A stretch of DNA of 64,000 nt from positions 62,001 through 126,000 of the forward strand of contig NZ_JAMDGZ010000022.1 of assembly GCF_028656935.1 (NCBI RefSeq), in the 5' to 3' direction. The DNA comes from Pseudomonas rubra. Lineage in GTDB: Bacteria; Pseudomonadota; Gammaproteobacteria; Pseudomonadales; Pseudomonadaceae. The notes under the pieces were generated by a model. It was not told the origin of the DNA. It saw only the letters and a list, made by a program, of their open reading frames with translations, and ran no database searches. Position numbers and translations under genes: made by a program. This document shows positions 58,962 to 64,000 of this stretch, one piece after another. Each line of letters opens with the position of its first letter. Position 1 is the first letter of the stretch.

Positions 58962-59771
58962 ATGGCTAAAAAGAAGGAAAAGCAAAGCAGCAGCGAACGC
59001 CTCCCCCGCAAAGAGTACGAGCAAGCACTCAAGGCCCTGCACGTCGAACTGGTCAAACTGCAGCAGTGGGTGGTGGCCAAGGGTTTGAAAGTCTGCATCG
59101 TCTTCGAAGGTCGCGACGGTGCCGGCAAGGGCGGCACCATCAAGGCCATCACTGAACGCGTCAGCCCGCGGGTGTTTCGCGTGGTGGCACTGCCCGCACC
59201 GACCGAGCGGGAAAAAAGCCAGATGTACGCCCAGCGCTATGTACAACACATGCCCTCGGCAGGGGAAGTGGTGATCTTCGATCGCAGTTGGTACAACCGA
59301 GCTGGCGTGGAACGGGTGATGGGTTTCTGCACCGAGGAGCAGGCCAGCAAGTTCCTCTCGGTGGCGCCATCGTTCGAGAAGATGTTGGTCGAATCTGGCA
59401 TCGTGCTCGTCAAGTACTGGCTGGAAGTCAGCCCTCAGGAGCAGGAACGGCGCCTGAAAGAACGCATCACAGACGGGCGCAAGATCTGGAAACTGACGCC
59501 GATGGACCTCAAGTCCTTCACCCGCTGGGACGACTACACCCGCGCGCGCGATGACATGTTCGCCGCCTCCGACACTTCCTGGGCGCCTTGGTATGTGGCC
59601 GTTTCCGAAGACAAGCGGCGGGTGCGCCTGAACATCATCAGCCACCTGCTCAAACAGGTGCCTTACCAGGACATCACCCACAAACAGAAGATCGAGCTAC
59701 CCAAGCGCGGCAAGATCGGGCGCTACAAAAGCACCCGCTACACTTCACGTATGGTTCCCGAGCGCTTCTGA
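58962..59771 (+). CDS. ppk2: Polyphosphate kinase 2
   Basis: 269 residues, a one-domain class I PPK2. Walker A is GRDGAGKG (50-57), the lid and Walker B region is IFDRSWYNRAGVERVMGF (about 108-125), and KYWLEVSPQEQERRLKERI follows. It transfers phosphate between polyphosphate and nucleoside diphosphates. The start at 58962 lies downstream of the ychF terminator; an earlier frame start would lie inside it. Confidence 0.93.
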   Translation: MAKKKEKQSSSERLPRKEYEQALKALHVELVKLQQWVVAKGLKVCIVFEGRDGAGKGGTIKAITERVSPRVFRVVALPAPTEREKSQMYAQRYVQHMPSAGEVVIFDRSWYNRAGVERVMGFCTEEQASKFLSVAPSFEKMLVESGIVLVKYWLEVSPQEQERRLKERITDGRKIWKLTPMDLKSFTRWDDYTRARDDMFAASDTSWAPWYVAVSEDKRRVRLNIISHLLKQVPYQDITHKQKIELPKRGKIGRYKSTRYTSRMVPERF

Positions 59772-59784
59772 AGCGGCAACTGAG

Positions 59785-60954
59785 CTACGCCGCGCCTTGA
59801 TCGACACCCTGCGCACGGAAGGCTCGGCGCCGGGCACTACGGGCGAACACCACGAACAGTGCAGCCATGGCCGTCAGTGCCATTGGCAGGCCATGGGGCG
59901 CCACCTCCATGGCCGCGCCGCTGATCAGCGGCCCGAGCAGGCTGCCGACGCCCCAGAGCAAACCGACACTGGCATTGGCGGTGACCAGGTCCTGGCCCTT
60001 GAACTGTTGGCCGATCAGCACCAGCGCCAGGGTATAGACCCCACCCGCGACCGCGCCGAGTACTACCAGAGCAGGCCACAGCAACCATTGCAGGCCAATC
60101 AGCCACGGCAGCGCCAGACCGATCAGCATCGCCACCACGCCGCATACCAGGTGCACGGTGGTGCGTTCGTAGCGGTCGGCCAGCCAGCCAATCGGCAACT
60201 GGAACAGCATGTCGCCAGTGAGGATCACCGTCACCATCAACGCAGCCACGCCCACCGCGTAGGCATGATTGGTGGCATACACCGGCAGCAGTGAGAGAAT
60301 CACCGCATCGAAGAACGAGAAGAACAATACGCCCATGCACAAGGCCGGCGCGACGCGGAAAAAGCCTGCCAGGGAAAAGCTCTTGCCGCCCTCCTCGCCA
60401 TGCTCGACATGGTCATTGGGTACCGTCAGCACGATGCACAGCAGCGCCAGGCCGTAGCAGCCGGTCACCACCGTGGTCACCCAGGTGCTCTGCGCCCCGA
60501 GCAGCGCCAGCATCGCCGGGCCGAGCATCTGGAAACCGGTGAAGGCCGTGGCGTACAGGGCCATGATCTTGCCACGGTTGTGCTCCGGGCTCAGCTCGTT
60601 GACCCACGACTCACCGAGGATGATCGCGATGCCCATGCCGATGCCCAGGCACAGGCGCAGCACGCCGAGCCAATAGATCGAAGAGAAGCCCCATTCGAGC
60701 AAGCCGATGCTCAGGGTGCACAAACCAAAGCTCAGCAGGTAGATGGTGCGCCGGGTCAGGTGCCGGCAACAGGCATCGACCATGAACGCCGAGAGCATCA
60801 TCCCCGCCGCCGGAATCGCCGAGACGATGCCGATCTGCAAGGTACTGGCACCGGCGTCGAGCAAGCGCAGCGAGACCAGCGGCAAGCTCGCCCCGAGGCT
60901 GAAACCGACTACCGACACCGCAAACAACAAGCCCAGCAACAAACGCGTATTCAT
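59785..60954 (-). CDS. MFS transporter (YcaD-like)
   Basis: 389 residues, 12 membrane helices, with the inter-helix loop of MFS proteins between helices 2 and 3 (VDACCRHLTRRTIYLLSFG) and LADRYERTTVHL between 8 and 9. Substrate unknown. The start at 60954 has GGAG 5 nt upstream; the GTG codon before is an alternative. It is convergent with ppk2. Confidence 0.88.
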   Translation of the reverse strand: MNTRLLLGLLFAVSVVGFSLGASLPLVSLRLLDAGASTLQIGIVSAIPAAGMMLSAFMVDACCRHLTRRTIYLLSFGLCTLSIGLLEWGFSSIYWLGVLRLCLGIGMGIAIILGESWVNELSPEHNRGKIMALYATAFTGFQMLGPAMLALLGAQSTWVTTVVTGCYGLALLCIVLTVPNDHVEHGEEGGKSFSLAGFFRVAPALCMGVLFFSFFDAVILSLLPVYATNHAYAVGVAALMVTVILTGDMLFQLPIGWLADRYERTTVHLVCGVVAMLIGLALPWLIGLQWLLWPALVVLGAVAGGVYTLALVLIGQQFKGQDLVTANASVGLLWGVGSLLGPLISGAAMEVAPHGLPMALTAMAALFVVFARSARRRAFRAQGVDQGAA

Positions 60955-61326
60955 CACAACTCCAGACTCACCGGCGCAAGCACGACATCGCACCTGCGCA
61001 GGCGCATACATGACCGTAAAGGGATTCGGTTACTGGCATGCCAGCCACGGCAGAACGCCGGGCATGCAGCCGCCAGGTCAGGAGGCGTGACGGTGAGGCG
61101 AGAAGGTAAAGGCGAACAAGACGCTGCGCCGACGCTTGAGCACCGTGTCACACGGCCAGTCGCACACAACGGCTGGTAAAACGGCCGGCTGGATTGCGCA
61201 TGGACGGGAAAAGCACTTCATGGGTCGACTACAGGTAAAAAGGAAGGTCGGCACTCTAGGGGAAGCCCGGGCCAGACGTCAATCTCGCCGTGCTACTCTC
61301 GCGCCATCATGGAAGAGGATCAGCGC
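60955..61326. other. 372-bp gap without a gene
   Basis: The divergent promoter region of the MFS gene and the following small gene. I see no ORF with coding character and no recognisable operator or RNA. Confidence 0.4.
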
Positions 61327-61884
61327 ATGTCCGAGCATCATCAGTTCATATTCCTGCGCTATCGCCACCTGCCCGCGCCGGACTGGAAAGCCCTGGAGCG
61401 ACAACTGCTGGTGCTTGGCTGGCTTGAGCCCGCTGCGGCCAATGCCCTGGATGAAACGGGTGACTGTGATGACAGCCTCTGGTGCAGCCCGCTGTACCGG
61501 CCGAGTGCCGAGCTGTTTCGCCTTCTTGGGGTTGAGGTGGACCTTGCGCAGGTCGTGCGCCTGTTCGAGTTCGAGCCCGGCCAGCCGTTTGTCTGCGCGG
61601 GCGAGAACTTCACCCTGCCCGCGCAGTGCCAGCAAGCCCTGATGGACGAAGAAACCTTGATGCAGTTCATGGGCGACGCCATTGAAGCGCCGCACACGAC
61701 CTGGTGCAGCCCGCTTGACGGTACCGCGCACTACCTGATGGACCTGGACTGGGACTTCAGCTTCGGCGCCGGCGAGCAGGTATTGCGCAGCGACCGCCTC
61801 AACCGCGCACAAACCGAACGCCTGGCCGCGCTAATCGGCGAACTGGTCGACCAGCCGATGAGCTGCGCCCATCGGCATCGCTGA
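61327..61884 (+). CDS. Conserved hypothetical protein
   Basis: 185 residues, acidic, no signal or membrane segment. It contains WCSPLYRPSAELFRLLGV and WCSPLDGTAHYLMDLDWDF, a repeated W-C-S-P-L, which suggests an internal duplication. Family unknown to me. The ATG at 61327 follows GAGG at 9 nt; an ATG six codons earlier is also open. Confidence 0.75.
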   Translation: MSEHHQFIFLRYRHLPAPDWKALERQLLVLGWLEPAAANALDETGDCDDSLWCSPLYRPSAELFRLLGVEVDLAQVVRLFEFEPGQPFVCAGENFTLPAQCQQALMDEETLMQFMGDAIEAPHTTWCSPLDGTAHYLMDLDWDFSFGAGEQVLRSDRLNRAQTERLAALIGELVDQPMSCAHRHR

Positions 61885-61890
61885 GCGGTC

Positions 61891-63108
61891 TCAACGCTTG
61901 CCGGTAGACGGCAGCAGGATCGCCAGCAGGCCAAACAGCGGCAAGTACGAACACAGGCTGTATACGTACTCGATACCCTTGAGGTCAGCCAGGTAGCCCA
62001 GCGCCGCTGCGCCAATACCGCCAAAGCCAAACATCAGGCCAAAGAAGATCCCGGCGATCATGCCGACATTGCCCGGCACCAGTTCCTGGGCGTAGACGAC
62101 AATGGCCGAGAACGCCGAGGCGAGGATAAAGCCGATGATCACACTGAGCACGCTGGTCCAGAACAGGTCGACATAGGGCAGCAACAGGGTGAACGGCGCG
62201 ACACCCAGTATCGAGAACCAGATCACCGCCTTGCGCCCGATACGGTCACCGATCGGCCCGCCAAAGAAGGTCCCGGCGGCCACCGCGCCGAGAAACAGAA
62301 ACAGGTGCAACTGCGAGCTAGCCACCGACAGGTCGAATTTCTCGATCAGGTAGAAGGTGAAATAGCTGGTGAAGCTGGCCATGTAGAAATACTTGGAGAA
62401 CACCAGCAGGCCCAGCACCACCAGGGCACCGATCACCCGCTGGCGGGAAAGGCCGTGGGTGGCACGCTGGCCCTGCTTGGCCTTGAACAGGCTCAGGTGC
62501 TCCTTGTACCAACGGCTCAAGCCATAGGTGACCAGTACGGCGCAGACCGCGAACAGGCCGAACCACACCACGTTGCCCTGGCCGAAGGGAATGATGATCG
62601 CCGCCGCCAGCAACGGTCCGAAGGCCGAGCCGGCATTGCCACCGACCTGGAAGGTCGACTGTGCCAGGCCAAAACGCCCGCCCGAGGCCAGCCGGGCGAT
62701 ACGCGAGGTTTCCGGGTGGAAAGTCGACGAGCCGATGCCCACCAGCGCCGCCGCCAGCAAAATCATCGGGAAGCTACCGACATAAGCGAGCATGACGATA
62801 CCCACCAGGGTGCACAGCGTGCCCAGCGGCAGCAGGTTCGGCATCGGTTTGCGGTCGGTGTAGAAGCCCACCCAGGGCTGCAGCAGCGAGGCAGTGACCT
62901 GGAAGGTCAGGGTAATCAGCCCGACCTGGGTGAAGGTCAGGCCATAGTTGGCCTTGAGCAGCGGATAGATCGACGGCAGCACCGCCTGGATCAGGTCGTT
63001 GATCAGGTGCGCCAGGGCGCAGGCAGCGATGATGCGCATCACCAGCGGGCTGCTCTGGGCAGTCGCGGTGCTGGCAGATGACGTTGACGAGGCAGTGCTC
63101 ACAGCCAT
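61891..63108 (-). CDS. MFS transporter, fosmidomycin-resistance (Fsr) family
   Basis: 405 residues, 12 membrane helices: ALAHLINDLIQAVLPSIYPLLK, GFYTDRKPMPNLLPLG, GIGSSTFHPETSRIARLASGG. This ordering is the Fsr family, efflux pumps of fosmidomycin and related compounds. The start at 63108 (MAVSTASS) has GGAAG 8 nt upstream; MEAF five codons earlier has no ribosome site. It diverges from the sigma factor gene. Confidence 0.9.
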   Translation of the reverse strand: MAVSTASSTSSASTATAQSSPLVMRIIAACALAHLINDLIQAVLPSIYPLLKANYGLTFTQVGLITLTFQVTASLLQPWVGFYTDRKPMPNLLPLGTLCTLVGIVMLAYVGSFPMILLAAALVGIGSSTFHPETSRIARLASGGRFGLAQSTFQVGGNAGSAFGPLLAAAIIIPFGQGNVVWFGLFAVCAVLVTYGLSRWYKEHLSLFKAKQGQRATHGLSRQRVIGALVVLGLLVFSKYFYMASFTSYFTFYLIEKFDLSVASSQLHLFLFLGAVAAGTFFGGPIGDRIGRKAVIWFSILGVAPFTLLLPYVDLFWTSVLSVIIGFILASAFSAIVVYAQELVPGNVGMIAGIFFGLMFGFGGIGAAALGYLADLKGIEYVYSLCSYLPLFGLLAILLPSTGKR

Positions 63109-63202
63109 GACAAAAGCTTCCATCCGGTAGGCGGGATCCAATTATCCAGAAATCGTTAGCAAGCGCACTATTCTTTTCGACCAACGTACTTTTGACGTAC
63201 TT

Positions 63203-63221
63203 GTTAATAATTCTCAATAAC
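63203..63221. promoter_or_regulatory. Fur box
   Basis: GTTAATAATTCTCAATAAC matches 13 of 19 positions of the Fur consensus and lies in the divergent region, overlapping a TTGACG -35 element at 63192 for the sigma factor gene. Iron repression of the FecI/FecR system is expected. Confidence 0.7.
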
Positions 63222-63281
63222 GCTAGCATCGCCTGCGTTTCAATGACTCCACTGCCTGCCTATTCGAGACCCGCATCCGCC

Positions 63282-63803
63282 ATGTCCGACGATCAGGACA
63301 ATCGCAGCCTGTCGCTGCTCTATCAGCATCACCGCAGTGAACTGCTGGCGTTCCTGACGCGCCGCGTACGTTGTCGGGAGACCGCCCGCGACCTGCTGCA
63401 GGATGCCTTTGTGCGGCTGATGCACAGCGAACGTGGCGAGGTTGGCAACTTGCGAGCGTTTTTGTACCGCATCGCCAACAACCTGAGCATCGACCATGCT
63501 CGGCGCAGCCAGGTACGCGGGATCAATGACCAGCAGGCATTGGAGCAACTGCTCAACGAAACCTCACCCGAGCGCAGTGCCGTGGCCGGAAATACCCTTG
63601 ACCATCTTGAACGCCTGATCGACGGCCTGCCTTCGCCGACCCGCGAGGTGTTCTTGCTCGCCCGGGTCGAGCAGCTTAGCTACAAGGACATCGGCGCACG
63701 CCTTGGGCTGGACCCGCGTGCGGTCGAACGTCATCTGAACAAAGCCCTGAGCCATTGCGCCGCGGCTGCCCTGCATAACCGAAACAAGACTGACTTGCCA
63801 TGA
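63282..63803 (+). CDS. FecI-type ECF sigma factor
   Basis: 173 residues from MSDDQDNRSL. Region 2 is LYQHHRSELLAFLTRRVRC...ARDLLQDAFVRLMHS with LRAFLYRIANNLSIDHARR, and region 4 is LPSPTREVFLLARVEQLSYKDIGARLGLDPRAVERHL. These factors transcribe a TonB receptor operon when the receptor binds its ferric siderophore. An upstream ATG at 63243 is possible but has no better ribosome site. The stop overlaps the FecR start by 4 bp. Confidence 0.92.
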   Translation: MSDDQDNRSLSLLYQHHRSELLAFLTRRVRCRETARDLLQDAFVRLMHSERGEVGNLRAFLYRIANNLSIDHARRSQVRGINDQQALEQLLNETSPERSAVAGNTLDHLERLIDGLPSPTREVFLLARVEQLSYKDIGARLGLDPRAVERHLNKALSHCAAAALHNRNKTDLP

Positions 63804-64000
63804 ACCCATCGCCCAATACACCTCATCCAAGCGAACCTGGCGACCGGGAACAACAAGCCCTGGACTGGTTTACCCGGCTGCGTGCCAGCGACCTCAGCGC
63901 CGAAGAGCGCCAAGCCTTCGAACAGTGGCGCCTGGCCCCCGAAAATGCCCAGACCTATGCCGAGGTCGAGCTGTTCTGGCAACAGCTGGAACTGCCAGCG
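63800..64000 (+). CDS. FecR-type anti-sigma factor, partial
   Basis: The first 67 codons; the window ends before the rest. The N-terminal DUF4880 domain is visible (QQALDWFTRLRASDLSAEERQAFEQWRLAPENAQTYAEVELFWQQL). It starts at ATG 63800, overlapping the sigma gene stop (ATGA). In the family, the C-terminal half crosses the membrane and reads the receptor. A TonB receptor gene is expected next. Confidence 0.92.
   Translation, partial: MNPSPNTPHPSEPGDREQQALDWFTRLRASDLSAEERQAFEQWRLAPENAQTYAEVELFWQQLELPA

Overview
The window is chromosomal DNA of a fluorescent pseudomonad, most likely the Pseudomonas putida group. The gene order hemA-prfA-prmC-moeB-murI, lbcA-lolB-ispE-tRNA-Gln-prs-rplY-pth-ychF, hpt/upp-uraA, the phrB light cluster and a FecI/FecR pair is, as I remember it, the order of one P. 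putida KT2440 region, and several intergenic gaps carry P. putida-type REP elements. It is GC-rich core genome: I see no insertion sequence, prophage, integron or CRISPR array.

Layout. 1-9.6 kb: a truncated PAS sensor, a GT4 glycosyltransferase overlapping an old yellow enzyme tail to tail, glutathione peroxidase, SlyD, pta with a PlsC-type acyltransferase, two secreted or small unknown proteins and an OmpA-like lipoprotein. 9.7-12.8 kb: a metallo-hydrolase and an unusual pair of TPR response regulator and cytosolic histidine kinase. 13-21.2 kb: a MalT-type LuxR regulator, DUF1329, DUF1302 and a medium-chain acyl-CoA ligase. 21.3-26 kb: LysE exporter, a MerR-controlled oxidoreductase operon, rsmC, and a manganese (yybP-ykoY) riboswitch in front of a TMEM165/UPF0016 transporter. 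26-35.5 kb: M48 lipoprotein protease, chemoreceptor, SRAP protein, small proteins, glycerolipid acyltransferase, YajG lipoprotein, mqo. 35.5-41 kb: hpt diverging from upp-uraA, then hemH and a YfcH epimerase. 41.2-46.4 kb: a probable light/LitR regulon (FAD oxidoreductase, DUF523-DUF1722, LitR-like MerR, phrB, degenerate SDR) marked by TTGTACA direct repeats. 46.4-51.8 kb: pagL and the leftward hemA-prfA-prmC-moeB-murI operon. 52-59.8 kb: lbcA to ychF and ppk2. 59.8-64 kb: two MFS transporters, an unknown protein and a Fur-boxed FecI-type sigma factor with the start of its FecR.

Most worth following up: (1) a heavily folded leader upstream of a small DUF3077/DUF6124-like gene (8534-8740) that looks like a structured cis-RNA; (2) three TTGTACA-N11-TTGTACA pairs framing the photolyase/LitR cluster; (3) an SRAP protein in which two catalytic-site residues (Asn and His) appear reciprocally exchanged; (4) a strong promoter inside ispE that would drive tRNA-Gln and prs; (5) a MerR-type long-spacer promoter for an oxidoreductase-merR-dehydrogenase operon.
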